In this document: positions 46,030 to 54,945 of the stretch, in pieces
Layout: each line of letters begins with the position of its first letter
Position numbering within the stretch: the first letter of the stretch is position 1
Source: Lentimicrobiaceae bacterium
GTDB taxonomy: Bacteria; Bacteroidota; Bacteroidia; Bacteroidales; JAGONC01
Length of the DNA: 64,000 bases
Direction: 5' to 3'
Assembly: GCA_017993235.1 (NCBI GenBank)
Contig: JAGONC010000003.1
Coordinates: forward strand, 62,001 to 126,000
The notes under the pieces: model-generated
Told to the model about the DNA's origin: nothing
Seen by the model: the letters and a program-made list of their open reading frames with translations, nothing else
The model's database searches: none
Program-made: the position numbers and the translations under genes

Positions 46030-46476
46030 TTATCCCTGACGTTTGCTGAGGAAAAAATCTTTCATCAGAGATCCACATTCCTGCTCCAGTACTCCACTTG
46101 CAACAATTGTGGCAGGGTGCAGGAGGTTTTTGGAAATCAGGGAATAACCCCTTTTAATATCTCTTGCGCCATAGACAATCCTGCCGATCTGTGTCCAGAA
46201 GGAGGCAGCAGCACACATGGCACAGGGCTCGATGGTGACGTACAGCGTGCATTCCGGGAGATATTTTGAGCCGATGAAGTCCGAAGCGGCCGTGAAAGCC
46301 TGCATTTCAGCATGAGCCGTCGCGTCATTCAATCGCTCGGTAAGGTTATGCGCCCGTGAGATGATCCGGTCGCCCCAGACAATGACGGCACCCACCGGGA
46401 CCTCATCTTTTTCCAGGGCTTTCAGCGCTTCCTTCAGCGCCTCCTTCATGTAAAATTCATCCGAACGGGGAATCAC
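46030..46476 (-). CDS. tadA: tRNA-specific adenosine deaminase TadA
   Basis: Converts wobble A34 to inosine in tRNA. 148 aa with the zinc-dependent deaminase motifs: HAE at 55-57 (ATAHAEMQA) and PCAMC at 84-88 (TIEPCAMCAAASFW); KRGYSLI and the C-terminal CGSLMKDFF are TadA-like. The GTG at 46476 gives the usual N-terminus with DEFYMKEAL; ATG 46449 would cut it short. A similar fold serves as guanine deaminase, but the FxxxR/K-type end and length fit TadA better. Confidence 0.92.
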   Translation of the reverse strand: MIPRSDEFYMKEALKEALKALEKDEVPVGAVIVWGDRIISRAHNLTERLNDATAHAEMQAFTAASDFIGSKYLPECTLYVTIEPCAMCAAASFWTQIGRIVYGARDIKRGYSLISKNLLHPATIVASGVLEQECGSLMKDFFLSKRQG

Positions 46477-46573
46477 GGATTATATTCTGCTTAACCATGC
46501 AAAGTAAGGAAAACAGTGCCAGATAACAGATATTATCTCCTGTAAAAAAAAGTCAATATTCTGTTAAAAGTTT

Positions 46574-46581
46574 TAAATTTG
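46574..46581 (+). promoter_or_regulatory. Probable -7 element (TAAATTTG) for the atpBEFHAG operon
   Basis: Fits TAnnTTTG, 54 bp before the atpB ATG at 46636. No good -33. Confidence 0.5.
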
Positions 46582-46635
46582 CCCTGTCATCCGAAAAACT
46601 TCATTTACACAGCAGGTGATCATCAATTACAGGCC

Positions 46636-47757
46636 ATGAACAGGAAGTGGTTATTCAGAATAAGCATGGTTTTTCTCTTTTCCTTCTTTTCCGGATTTCC
46701 ATTATATTCCCTTGCACTCACGGAGCCGCAGGCACATTCCACTTCTTCTGCTGAACCCGACGTACATCATGAAGAAGAATTTAATGCCGGCACCATGATC
46801 ATCGAACACGTGATCGATGCCCATGAATGGCATATCATCAGTACACCCGGGAAGGATGTTTCCATTCCTCTTCCTGTTATCCTCCTTGACCAGGGCAAAC
46901 TTCATGTTTTCATGTCCTCCCGTTTTCATCATGGAACCGCTTCCTATCGTGGATTTAAACTGGAAGAGGAAGGAAAAAACAAAGGGAAGATTGTCAGGGT
47001 GAAGGGTGACACGATGGAAGCAGATGAGCAGGCACCGCTCCCGCTGGATTTTTCGATCACCAAAAACGTATTTGCCCTTTTCATTAGCTGTATCTTGATC
47101 TGTATCATCTTTATTTCAGTTGCCCGGGCTTACAGGAAAAGGGAATATCACGCACCCAGGGGACTTCAGTCGCTGCTGGAACCGGTGATCCTTTTCGTTC
47201 AGGACCTGGCTAAATCTTCCATTGGAGAGAATAAATATGAACGGTTCATGCCCTATCTGCTCACGCTTTTCTTTTTTATTTTTTTGAATAACCTGATCGG
47301 CATTATCCCTTTCTTCCCAGGAGGGGCAAATGTCACCGGAAATATTGCTGTCACAGGGGTTATGGCACTGATCACGTTCATTGTGACCTCCTTCAGTGCA
47401 AACAGGAACTACTGGAAGCATATTGTCAACACGCCGGGAGTGCCCTGGTGGCTGAAATTTCCCTTTCCGCTGATGCCTGTTGTGGAGATCCTGGGTGTGT
47501 TCACCAAGCCCTTTATCCTGATGATCCGTCTCTTTGCGAATATAACCGCAGGTCATATCATTATCCTGGGCTTCATCAGCCTTATTTTTATTTTCGGACA
47601 GATGAACGTTGCACTGGGGTATGGCATCTCTGTCGTCTCCATTCTTTTTGCTGTGTTCATGGGATTACTGGAGTTGCTGGTCGCCTTTATCCAGGCGTAC
47701 GTTTTTACCCTCCTGTCGGCCCTGTATGTTGGGATGGCGATGGAAGAGCATCATTGA
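46636..47757 (+). CDS. atpB: ATP synthase Fo subunit a with long secreted N-terminal extension
   Basis: Proton-channel subunit of the Fo motor. 373 aa, about 100 longer than the E. coli form because a signal-like segment (MNRKWLFRISMVFLFSFFSGFPLYSLA) and a ~110-residue soluble, His-rich domain precede the first membrane helix, as is usual in Bacteroidota. The essential arginine is in LMIRLFANITAGH and the Gln/Tyr block in FIQAYVFTLLSALY. ATG 46636 is chosen because the signal peptide begins there. First gene of atpB-E-F-H-A-G. Confidence 0.95.
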   Translation: MNRKWLFRISMVFLFSFFSGFPLYSLALTEPQAHSTSSAEPDVHHEEEFNAGTMIIEHVIDAHEWHIISTPGKDVSIPLPVILLDQGKLHVFMSSRFHHGTASYRGFKLEEEGKNKGKIVRVKGDTMEADEQAPLPLDFSITKNVFALFISCILICIIFISVARAYRKREYHAPRGLQSLLEPVILFVQDLAKSSIGENKYERFMPYLLTLFFFIFLNNLIGIIPFFPGGANVTGNIAVTGVMALITFIVTSFSANRNYWKHIVNTPGVPWWLKFPFPLMPVVEILGVFTKPFILMIRLFANITAGHIIILGFISLIFIFGQMNVALGYGISVVSILFAVFMGLLELLVAFIQAYVFTLLSALYVGMAMEEHH

Positions 47758-47779
47758 TAAACGGAATGAGTTCGGATGA

Positions 47780-48082
<303 letters not shown>

Positions 48083-48102
48083 AACAGATCCAGTGACCCT
48101 TT

Positions 48103-48135
48103 CCTTGCATCACGACAGTGGGTCGTGGTGCAAGG
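48103..48135 (+). promoter_or_regulatory. 14-bp intercistronic hairpin between atpE and atpF
   Basis: CCTTGCATCACGAC (48103-48116) pairs with GTCGTGGTGCAAGG (48122-48135): 13 Watson-Crick pairs plus one G-U, 5-base loop AGTGG. No T-run follows, so it is not a standard terminator. Likely an mRNA stabiliser or processing element that raises atpE yield. Confidence 0.7.
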
Positions 48136-48165
48136 TTCCTGAGAAAAAACAAATACATAGATCAT

Positions 48166-48660
48166 ATGGAACTCATCAATCCCGGTATTGGTCTGATCTT
48201 CTGGATGACCATCTCTTTTTTGCTACTGATGTTTATCCTGGGCAAATTTGCCTGGAAACCGATCATGAAAGCCCTGAGGAACAGGGAGGATCATATTGAA
48301 AACGCCTTGATGGCTGCAGAGAAGACCCGACAGGAAATGAAGGATCTTAAGTCGGAACATCTGCAGTTGCTTGCTGAGGCCAGAGACGAAAAAGATAAAA
48401 TGCTCCGGGAGGCAAAGGCCATCCAGGAATCCATCATTGATAAAGCCCGTACGGAGGCCAACGCTGAATATAACCGGATCATTGAAACTGCCAGGGAAAA
48501 CATCCAGTATGAGAAAATGGCAGCCATCACCGACCTGAAGAATCAACTGGCCCAACTTTCCATTGAGATTGCTGAGAAAGTTCTTAAGGAAGAGCTATCC
48601 GGAACCGATGACCAGAAAAGGTTGATCAACAAACTGATCGATGAAGTGGAGATCAATTAG
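48166..48660 (+). CDS. atpF: ATP synthase Fo subunit b
   Basis: Peripheral stalk subunit. 164 aa: N-terminal membrane helix (ELINPGIGLIFWMTISFLLLMFILGKFAW) and a long charged helix (RNREDHIENALMAAEKTRQEMK to AEKVLKEELSG). ATG 48166 gives the family N-terminus; the open frame from 48118 crosses the hairpin and is rejected. Starts 30 bp after the hairpin and ends 21 bp before atpH. Confidence 0.95.
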   Translation: MELINPGIGLIFWMTISFLLLMFILGKFAWKPIMKALRNREDHIENALMAAEKTRQEMKDLKSEHLQLLAEARDEKDKMLREAKAIQESIIDKARTEANAEYNRIIETARENIQYEKMAAITDLKNQLAQLSIEIAEKVLKEELSGTDDQKRLINKLIDEVEIN

Positions 48661-48681
48661 CAGAGCGACGGAACATTCAGT

Positions 48682-49239
48682 ATGAGAGAAAGAAAAATTG
48701 CATACCGTTACGCAAAAGCGCTGTTTGATTATGCAGCCGAAGAAAAGATCCTGGACAAGGTGAATGCGGATATGGAACTGATCGGGAAAGTCTGCAGTCA
48801 AAACAGGGATTTCAGGGTAATCCTCAAAAGCCCGATCGTACATAAACCCAAAAAAATTTCCATTCTCCGTGGAATCTTCAAAGGGCATATCTCACCGGAA
48901 ACCATGACCTATCTGCAGATCATTGCCAAAAAATCGCGGGAGAATTATATACAGGATATTGCGGGGGATTTCAATGCTTTGTATCTTGAACACCAGAATA
49001 TAAAGACTGCGTTAATCCGGACAGCGGTGCCCATTGACGGATCATTACGTCAGAAGATCATTTCCCTGCTGGAGAAAAAGACAAAGGCAGGGGTCCATCT
49101 GACAGAAGAAGTGGATCCGGCTCTGATTGGCGGATTTATCATCAAGGTTGGTGATCAGCAGTATGATACCAGTATACAGCGCAAGCTCATGCTGCTGAGG
49201 AGGGAATTTGAGGGAAATATTTACATAAGGGAATTCTAA
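48682..49239 (+). CDS. atpH: ATP synthase F1 delta subunit
   Basis: Joins the peripheral stalk to F1 (OSCP-like). 185 aa; the N-terminal helical domain begins [19 protein letters not shown], and the C-terminus has the [33 protein letters not shown] block typical of AtpH. Tight in the operon: 21 bp after atpF, 11 bp before atpA. Confidence 0.95.
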   Translation: MRERKIAYRYAKALFDYAAEEKILDKVNADMELIGKVCSQNRDFRVILKSPIVHKPKKISILRGIFKGHISPETMTYLQIIAKKSRENYIQDIAGDFNALYLEHQNIKTALIRTAVPIDGSLRQKIISLLEKKTKAGVHLTEEVDPALIGGFIIKVGDQQYDTSIQRKLMLLRREFEGNIYIREF

Positions 49240-49250
49240 TCACAAGCATT

Positions 49251-50840
49251 ATGGCAGAAATTAAACCTGCAGAGGTCACAGCAATATTACGGCAGCAGCT
49301 TGCCGGCTACAAGGACGAAAGCGAATTGCAGGAAGTGGGTACGGTGCTGGAGGTAGGCGATGGCATTGCCCGGATCTATGGCCTGACCAACGTACAGTCA
49401 GGGGAGTTGATCGAATTTGAAAAAAACGGACTGAAAGGGATTGTCCTGAACCTTGAGGAGGACAATGTGGGTGTGGTACTGCTGGGAGAATCGCAGGATA
49501 TCTCGGAGGGCGACGTGGTCAGAAGAACGCGTCGTATTTCATCGATACTGGCAGGAGAAGGAATGCTGGGCAGGGTGATCAATACTCTTGGCGAACCGAT
49601 TGACGGAAAAGGCGAGATCAAGGGGAAACGTTATGAGATGCCCCTGGAACGCAAGGCTCCCGGCGTCATTTTCAGGCAACCGGTGGATGAACCCCTGCAA
49701 ACGGGGATCAAACCCATTGATGCGATGATCCCGATCGGGAGGGGCCAGCGCGAACTGATCATTGGCGACCGGCAGACAGGGAAAACAGCCATTGCCATTG
49801 ATACGATCATCAACCAGCGCGAAAACTACGAGATAGGAAAGCCTGTCTACTGCATTTATGTAGCTGTCGGGCAGAAAGGATCCTCTGTGGCCAACATCGT
49901 AAAAACCTTCGAGGACAAAGGAGCCATGCCCTATACGGTTGTAATATCGGCAACGGCTTCTGATCCGGCAGCCATGCAGTTCTATGCGCCCTTTGCCGGT
50001 GCTTCGATCGGTGAATTTTTCAGGGATACCGGCCGGGCGGCCCTGGTGATCTATGACGACCTTTCCAAGCAGGCCGTCGCCTATCGTGAAGTCTCCCTGC
50101 TACTCCGTCGCCCGCCAGGCCGCGAAGCCTATCCCGGTGATATTTTCTACCTTCATTCCCGTCTGCTGGAAAGAGCGGCACGGATCATATCATCGGATGT
50201 GGTTGCAGCCCGCATGAACGATCTGCCCGATTCCCTCCGGCCTATGGTGAAAGGTGGAGGATCACTCACAGCCCTGCCGATCATCGAAACCCAGGCCGGG
50301 GATATCTCCGCCTATATTCCGACCAACGTGATCTCGATCACCGACGGACAGATCTTTCTGGAGACCAACCTGTTCAATGCCGGTATCCGCCCGGCCATCA
50401 ACGTGGGGATCTCAGTCTCCAGGGTTGGGGGAAAGGCACAGATCAAATCCATGAAAAAAGTGGCCGGAACCCTCAAACTTGACCAGGCACAGTTTCGCGA
50501 ACTGGAAGCATTCTCTAAGTTCGGCTCCGAGCTCGATCCGGCTACCAAGGCAGTTCTTGAAAAGGGGATCCGGAACGTGGAAATCCTCAAGCAGGATCAA
50601 TACACCCCGATGAGCGTGGATGAACAGATCGCGATCATCTTCTGCGGAACCCGGGGCCTGTTGATGGATATCCCGGTGTCGAAGGTGCGCGACTTTGAGG
50701 TTGAATTTATCCATTACCTCCAGTTGCACCACCGCCAGGAACTGGATGCCCTGAAAAAAGGCATTCTGAGCGATGAAACGGTCAAATTGCTGGAGAATAA
50801 GGCTAAGGAACTGACAAAGAAATACATACCCACCGAATAA
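49251..50840 (+). CDS. atpA: ATP synthase F1 alpha subunit
   Basis: Non-catalytic nucleotide-binding subunit. 529 aa. Walker A GDRQTGKT (residues 172-179), [84 protein letters not shown]. Normal for the family. Twelve bp separate it from atpG. Confidence 0.98.
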   Translation: MAEIKPAEVTAILRQQLAGYKDESELQEVGTVLEVGDGIARIYGLTNVQSGELIEFEKNGLKGIVLNLEEDNVGVVLLGESQDISEGDVVRRTRRISSILAGEGMLGRVINTLGEPIDGKGEIKGKRYEMPLERKAPGVIFRQPVDEPLQTGIKPIDAMIPIGRGQRELIIGDRQTGKTAIAIDTIINQRENYEIGKPVYCIYVAVGQKGSSVANIVKTFEDKGAMPYTVVISATASDPAAMQFYAPFAGASIGEFFRDTGRAALVIYDDLSKQAVAYREVSLLLRRPPGREAYPGDIFYLHSRLLERAARIISSDVVAARMNDLPDSLRPMVKGGGSLTALPIIETQAGDISAYIPTNVISITDGQIFLETNLFNAGIRPAINVGISVSRVGGKAQIKSMKKVAGTLKLDQAQFRELEAFSKFGSELDPATKAVLEKGIRNVEILKQDQYTPMSVDEQIAIIFCGTRGLLMDIPVSKVRDFEVEFIHYLQLHHRQELDALKKGILSDETVKLLENKAKELTKKYIPTE

Positions 50841-50852
50841 TCCTGCTGACGC

Positions 50853-51734
50853 ATGCCCAATCTTAAAGAGGTACGGCTTCGGATCGCCTCTGTGCAATCG
50901 ACACAACAGATCACCAGCGCCATGAAAATGGTAGCTGCTTCCAAGTTGCGCAAAGGACAGAACGCCATCCTTCAGCTTCGGCCCTATGCGAATAAATTAC
51001 AGGAGATCCTGCAGAACCTCACGGCCAGTCTTGAGGGTTCAGGAGAAAGTATCTACGCTTCACGCCGTGAAGTCATGCATGTGCTCATCGTGGTGATGGC
51101 CTCCAACCGTGGGCTGTGCGGCGCTTTCAACTCCAATGTGATCCGGGCCACCATGAGGCATATTCAAACTACCTACTCCTCATTGGCGGAAACCAGCGGA
51201 ATCAGTATGATCACCATCGGGAGAAAAGCCTCTGAATATTTCCGTAAGAATCACTTTCAGGTCATGGAAAGCTATGACGGGATATTTGATTCACTGACAT
51301 TCGATGCTGCATCCCCCATTGCTGAGAGCATTATGAAACGCTTTGCCTCCGGTGAGTTCGACCGGGTGGATGTGATCTATAATCAGTTTAAGAGTGCGGC
51401 TGTTCAGCGTTTGATAACCGAGCAATTCCTGCCGGTTTTGCCACCGGCAGGTGACCCGAAATCCAAAATGCATTCCGATTACCTTTTTGAACCAGATAAA
51501 CACCGGATCGTATCCGATCTGATCCCACGTTCATTAAAGATTCAATTCTTCAAAGATCTTCTTGATTCCTATGCTTCTGAGATGGGTGCCCGCATGACCG
51601 CCATGCACCAGGCAACCGACAACGCATCAGAATTGCTCAAGGACCTGAAATTGTCCTACAATAAAGCCCGGCAGGCAGCGATCACGAAGGAGTTGCTGGA
51701 AATTGTCACCGGAGCCGAAGCGCTCAAAGGCTAG
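50853..51734 (+). CDS. atpG: ATP synthase F1 gamma subunit
   Basis: Central rotor shaft. 293 aa. N-terminal helix NLKEVRLRIASVQSTQQITSAMKMVAASKLRK and C-terminal helix MGARMTAMHQATDNASELLKDLKLSYNKARQAAITKELLEIVTGAEAL form the coiled coil; SNRGLCGAFNSNV in between. Last gene of the operon; beta and epsilon are encoded at 21.2-22.9 kb. Confidence 0.97.
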   Translation: MPNLKEVRLRIASVQSTQQITSAMKMVAASKLRKGQNAILQLRPYANKLQEILQNLTASLEGSGESIYASRREVMHVLIVVMASNRGLCGAFNSNVIRATMRHIQTTYSSLAETSGISMITIGRKASEYFRKNHFQVMESYDGIFDSLTFDAASPIAESIMKRFASGEFDRVDVIYNQFKSAAVQRLITEQFLPVLPPAGDPKSKMHSDYLFEPDKHRIVSDLIPRSLKIQFFKDLLDSYASEMGARMTAMHQATDNASELLKDLKLSYNKARQAAITKELLEIVTGAEALKG

Positions 51735-51811
51735 AAATCATGAGCCTGTTCAAACCTTTTTCCATTTCATTTGTTTTCAGTTAAGAAAACCATTCATCAA
51801 TAATCTAAGAT

Positions 51812-52315
51812 ATGTTACTAAAGAAAGTCGAAGATGCTCTGAATGAGCAGATCAAGCTGGAAGAAGAATCCTCAAGGATCTACCTGGCCATGGCCTCCTG
51901 GTGCGAACGCAACGGCTATCCCGGAGCCGCAAGGTTTTTATACAAACACGCTGATGAAGAGAGGTTCCATCAGATCAAACTGATCCATTATGTGAATGAA
52001 CGTGGTGGGAATGCTTTGCTTAAACCGCTTTCCGATCCGGGAAACGAGTACAAATCCCTGAAAGGGTTGTTCGAGCAGGTGCTAAAGCATGAGATCCATG
52101 TAACTGAGAGCATTAATGCCCTGTACCATCTGACCACACAGGAAAAGGATTATACGACGGGCCAGTTCCTGCAGTGGTATATCATGGAACAGATCGAGGA
52201 AGAGAGCCTGGTGAGCGGGATCCTCGACAAGATGAACCTGGCAGGGGGAGACAAGGGCGGGATATACCATATTGATAAGGAACTCGATGCACTGGGCGCC
52301 CCCTCTGCGACCTAG
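51812..52315 (+). CDS. Ferritin
   Basis: Non-haem bacterial-type ferritin (FtnA-like), iron storage with ferroxidase activity. 167 aa, four-helix bundle. Ferroxidase-centre candidates: E17-19 (IKLEEESS), E49/E50 and H53 (HADEERFHQIK), E94-region (LKHEIHVTESIN), and Q/E residues in QWYIMEQIEEE. No haem-ligand Met pattern to suggest bacterioferritin. It begins 77 bp after atpG on the same strand but is probably expressed separately. The C-terminal tail (GAPSAT) is short. Confidence 0.93.
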   Translation: MLLKKVEDALNEQIKLEEESSRIYLAMASWCERNGYPGAARFLYKHADEERFHQIKLIHYVNERGGNALLKPLSDPGNEYKSLKGLFEQVLKHEIHVTESINALYHLTTQEKDYTTGQFLQWYIMEQIEEESLVSGILDKMNLAGGDKGGIYHIDKELDALGAPSAT

Positions 52316-52342
52316 GCATAGCCAGGAAAAAGATGGCAAGGG

Positions 52343-52903
52343 TCACCTTTTTTCTATGCTGTGACATAATTCCTCATACCACTCAGCTCCGTATTTCCTG
52401 ATCAGGGCATCCTTCAGGAATTGATAGAGATAAATTCCTTCCGTTTTTCCTTTGGCCAGGGCGTTATCACAGATGTGCCAGCGATGATAGTTCACCGCAT
52501 CGTAAAGGCTGTATGTGGTGATCCTGACCGGGTAGAGGTGACAGGAGACCGGTTTGCGGAAGGAGACCTGTTTATTTTCAAATGCTTTTTCGATACTGCA
52601 CCGGGCTACCTGGTCCTCAAAATAAACAAATGCACACTCCTTCCCGTTCACCAGGGGTGTCACAAAGTTACCACGGGTGTCATAATCGAAAACGCCCTGT
52701 TCGTTGATGGTACGGATCCCCTGTTCCGTCATGAAGGGCTTCACCTGATCGACATAATCCTCCAGCAGGGATATTTCCTCCATCTCAAGCGGAGCACCCG
52801 CATCTCCTTCCACACAGCATGCTCCCCGGCAACAGGAGAGATCGCACGCAAAACGCAACCCGGCCAGATCATCAGAGATCAATGTGTTCTCAATGTGGAT
52901 CAT
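52343..52903 (-). CDS. DUF3109 cysteine-rich protein
   Basis: 186 aa. N-terminal cysteine cluster FACDLSCCRGACCVEGD, then CAFVYFEDQVARCSIEKA, KPVSCHLYPVRI and HICDNA: a pattern shared with the YkgJ-like zinc/iron-chelating families and specific to DUF3109. Probably binds a metal or Fe-S cluster; enzyme activity not shown. It starts 6 bp after the Nudix stop codon, so the two genes form an operon. Convergent with ferritin, 27 bp between stops. Confidence 0.87.
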   Translation of the reverse strand: MIHIENTLISDDLAGLRFACDLSCCRGACCVEGDAGAPLEMEEISLLEDYVDQVKPFMTEQGIRTINEQGVFDYDTRGNFVTPLVNGKECAFVYFEDQVARCSIEKAFENKQVSFRKPVSCHLYPVRITTYSLYDAVNYHRWHICDNALAKGKTEGIYLYQFLKDALIRKYGAEWYEELCHSIEKR

Positions 52904-52908
52904 ACGGA

Positions 52909-53370
52909 TCAGGAATGTATGCTCCCGTCATTTCCCCGCATAATGTTCATTTTTTCAAGTGCCATGTTGATGATCCTCTCATGGTCGAAAGCCAGGGGAG
53001 GAATAGCGTCGATGGGAAACCAACGGGCATTCCGGGCATCATCACCGGCCCTGACCCTGGCCTTCTCCCCAGCGATCCCCTGGTAGGCCACCGTGATCGT
53101 CCGGCCCCTGGGATCACGGCGGGGATCACCGAATGTATGCAACTGCTCAAGCTGAAGATCCTTCAGACCGGTCTCTTCCTCCAGTTCCCTTGCAATTGAT
53201 TCCTCAAGGGTTTCCTCCATCTCAATGAACCCACCCGGCAGTGCCCACATATCTTCGAAGGGATAATGTCCTCTCTGGATCAGAAGGATTAAAAAACGTT
53301 CATCTTCTTTCTTAAAGATGACAGCGTCGACACTGACAGAGGGGCGGGGGAAATCGTAGGTATAAGGCAT
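52909..53370 (-). CDS. Nudix hydrolase
   Basis: 153 aa. Complete Nudix box at 47-69: G-x5-E-x7-R-E-L-x-E-E-x-G-L (GFIEMEETLEESIARELEEETGL). Hydrolyses a nucleoside diphosphate linked to X; substrate not predictable, though the PYTYDFPRPSVSVDAVIF start and GDPRRDPRGRTITVAYQG loop resemble ADP-ribose/NrtR-type Nudix proteins (without the DNA-binding tail). Upstream 53379-53433 is a family-2 palindromic element. Operon with the DUF3109 gene. Confidence 0.92.
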   Translation of the reverse strand: MPYTYDFPRPSVSVDAVIFKKEDERFLILLIQRGHYPFEDMWALPGGFIEMEETLEESIARELEEETGLKDLQLEQLHTFGDPRRDPRGRTITVAYQGIAGEKARVRAGDDARNARWFPIDAIPPLAFDHERIINMALEKMNIMRGNDGSIHS

Positions 53371-53378
53371 ATGAGAGA

Positions 53379-53433
53379 GGTTATTCGTAGTTATTTGCTC
53401 GGCCTGAAGGCCTCGCGTGATTCATGGTCATTC
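53379..53433 (+). repeat. Dispersed palindromic intergenic repeat, family 2, copy B
   Basis: GGTTATTCGTAGTTATTT, then GCTC-GGCC-TGAA-GGCC-TCGC, then GTGATTCATGGTCATT. Same flanks as 30393-30447, stem changed but still self-complementary. Confidence 0.75.
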
Positions 53434-53439
53434 GATTTT

Positions 53440-53895
53440 TTAGAGCCGGTGAATGGCAAAGGTAACGATGCCCCAGATCTTGAAGTCCATCTCAGGCGTG
53501 ATCTCAATAGGCTTAAAGCTTTCATTTTCAGGTTGAAGAAAAAATTTACCCGATTTTTTTACGATCCGTTTCACGGTGAATTCCCCATCGATCACCCCGA
53601 TCACAATCTTACCGTCGGATGGTTCCAGGGAGCGGTCAACCACCAGTATATCACCATCCAGAATACCGGCATTTTCCATCGAATTCCCCTGAACCCTTAC
53701 AAGAAAAGTAGCCGGTTGATTCCGGACCAGGTATTCATTCAGGTCCAGCTTCTTATCAATGAAATCCTCAGCCGGGGAAGGGAAGCCTGCAGAAATGGCG
53801 GGTACGGACAAAGGAAGCTCCCCGGAGATTGAAACGTCGGGGAGTAATAATTCAAGCGGTTCAGGGATCCTGCTGATCGTCTTTTTGCCAGACAT
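53440..53895 (-). CDS. umuD: UmuD-like self-cleaving S24 protein, no UmuC beside it
   Basis: 151 aa from ATG 53895. S24/LexA-type autoprotease without a DNA-binding domain: cleavage site A36-G37 (ISAGFPSPAED), nucleophile S72 (GNSMENAGI) and general base K109 (FTVKRIV). In polymerase V systems UmuD is trimmed during the SOS response and joins UmuC. Here the next gene on the strand is a Nudix hydrolase, so umuC is either elsewhere or missing. TAATTTTG 29 bp upstream (53925-53932) may be its -7 element. A different role as a stand-alone S24 protein is possible. Confidence 0.88.
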   Translation of the reverse strand: MSGKKTISRIPEPLELLLPDVSISGELPLSVPAISAGFPSPAEDFIDKKLDLNEYLVRNQPATFLVRVQGNSMENAGILDGDILVVDRSLEPSDGKIVIGVIDGEFTVKRIVKKSGKFFLQPENESFKPIEITPEMDFKIWGIVTFAIHRL

Positions 53896-53967
53896 GAAGA
53901 GACCTTTGGAAAATAATTCAAACCCAAAATTAAGCATTAATCCATTCCAAAAGGCAGTACTGGCGTG

Positions 53968-54717
53968 TTATTTCAGGATGAAGTCGAAACGGGCATTGTA
54001 GCCTTTCCCGATGGTGACAATACCTTTGGTCAGACGCATTTCCTCCAGCATGTCAATGATGTAATTCTTCAGGTAATCGCATTTGCTTTCCGCTGTATCG
54101 ACATCAATATATCCATCTTCATTATAATGAAAGGTCACCAGAACTGATCCTTCCATATTCAACCTTCTTGCAGACTCGGGATAATGAATCAACTCCACAA
54201 ACATTTCCCGGGTGTCCCAGGGAATATCATCGATATATTCCTCATCCTTGAGATTAAATGATGTGATGGTGTATTGTTCGTTCTCAGGGTTTTCCTGACC
54301 GAGCGTATCTGTGACGACCTGTTCCGTCTTAAAGGGAATATCATCGATGTAGGGTTCTTCCTTCAGGAAGAAAGTATGCTGACAGGGTTTCACCAGCATA
54401 CTATTATCCAGGACCGTACTGGCTATATCTTCTGTACGGAAAGGAATATCCTCGATATAATCCTCATCTTTCAGCGTCAATTCAGCGGAATAACGTCCGT
54501 AATGTTTGAAAAAACAACAGGCCCGTTTAAAGACCTTTTCCGTATCAAACGGTATGTCATCCACGTAAGGTTCTTCATCAAGGCTGAAGGCGGATAGGGT
54601 TACCGACGGTTCACCGGCGATAACGTTACAATAGGGATCAGAATCATTGGAGGTGCTGGCCAAAACGGAAAGGGCAGGGATCAGGAGCACCGACAGGAGT
54701 GAAGCGAGTGTTTTCAT
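53968..54717 (-). CDS. Secreted protein with four DIPF repeats and a TonB-type C-terminal domain
   Basis: 249 aa from ATG 54717. Signal peptide MKTLASLLSVLLIPALSVLAS. Four acidic repeats with core LxxEEPYIDDIPFxTE at about residues 44-60, 80-96, 116-132 and 154-170, spaced 36-38 residues. The last ~75 residues (IHYPESARRLNMEGSVLVTFHYNEDGYI) match the C-terminal fold of TonB, but there is no membrane anchor or Pro-rich arm. Not a functional TonB by architecture; perhaps a secreted or periplasmic protein using that fold. Repeat function unknown; the acidic D/E positions could bind a cation. Confidence 0.75.
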   Translation of the reverse strand: MKTLASLLSVLLIPALSVLASTSNDSDPYCNVIAGEPSVTLSAFSLDEEPYVDDIPFDTEKVFKRACCFFKHYGRYSAELTLKDEDYIEDIPFRTEDIASTVLDNSMLVKPCQHTFFLKEEPYIDDIPFKTEQVVTDTLGQENPENEQYTITSFNLKDEEYIDDIPWDTREMFVELIHYPESARRLNMEGSVLVTFHYNEDGYIDVDTAESKCDYLKNYIIDMLEEMRLTKGIVTIGKGYNARFDFILK

Positions 54718-54788
54718 GGTGCAGGGATTTATCGTTTTTGGATATATCCATGTGAACATGATGTATGCCAAACTCAATAATTAATTGT

Positions 54789-54821
54789 ATATCAAATACT
54801 TATAAATAAATTGTTTGATAT
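54789..54821. repeat. AT-rich inverted repeat ATATCAAA / TTTGATAT
   Basis: 8-bp arms with a 17-base loop in the gap between the DIPF-repeat gene and rsmI. Either a terminator for rsmI or an operator; too AT-rich for a strong stem. Confidence 0.4.
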
Positions 54822-54945
54822 CTTACCGATGAAAAGTGTTCGAATCAGTCCATGGTTGTTCAGTGGCGGACAACCGGTAGGCGGTAGGCAGAAGGCAATT
54901 GACAACAAGCAAATAAAGATCCGTCTTTTTATAACTGCAACTGGG

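Noticed and set aside
53940..53965. SOS operator at CAGTACTG upstream of umuD
   Set aside because: An 8-bp perfect palindrome is too short to call and I know no matching LexA site for this phylum.
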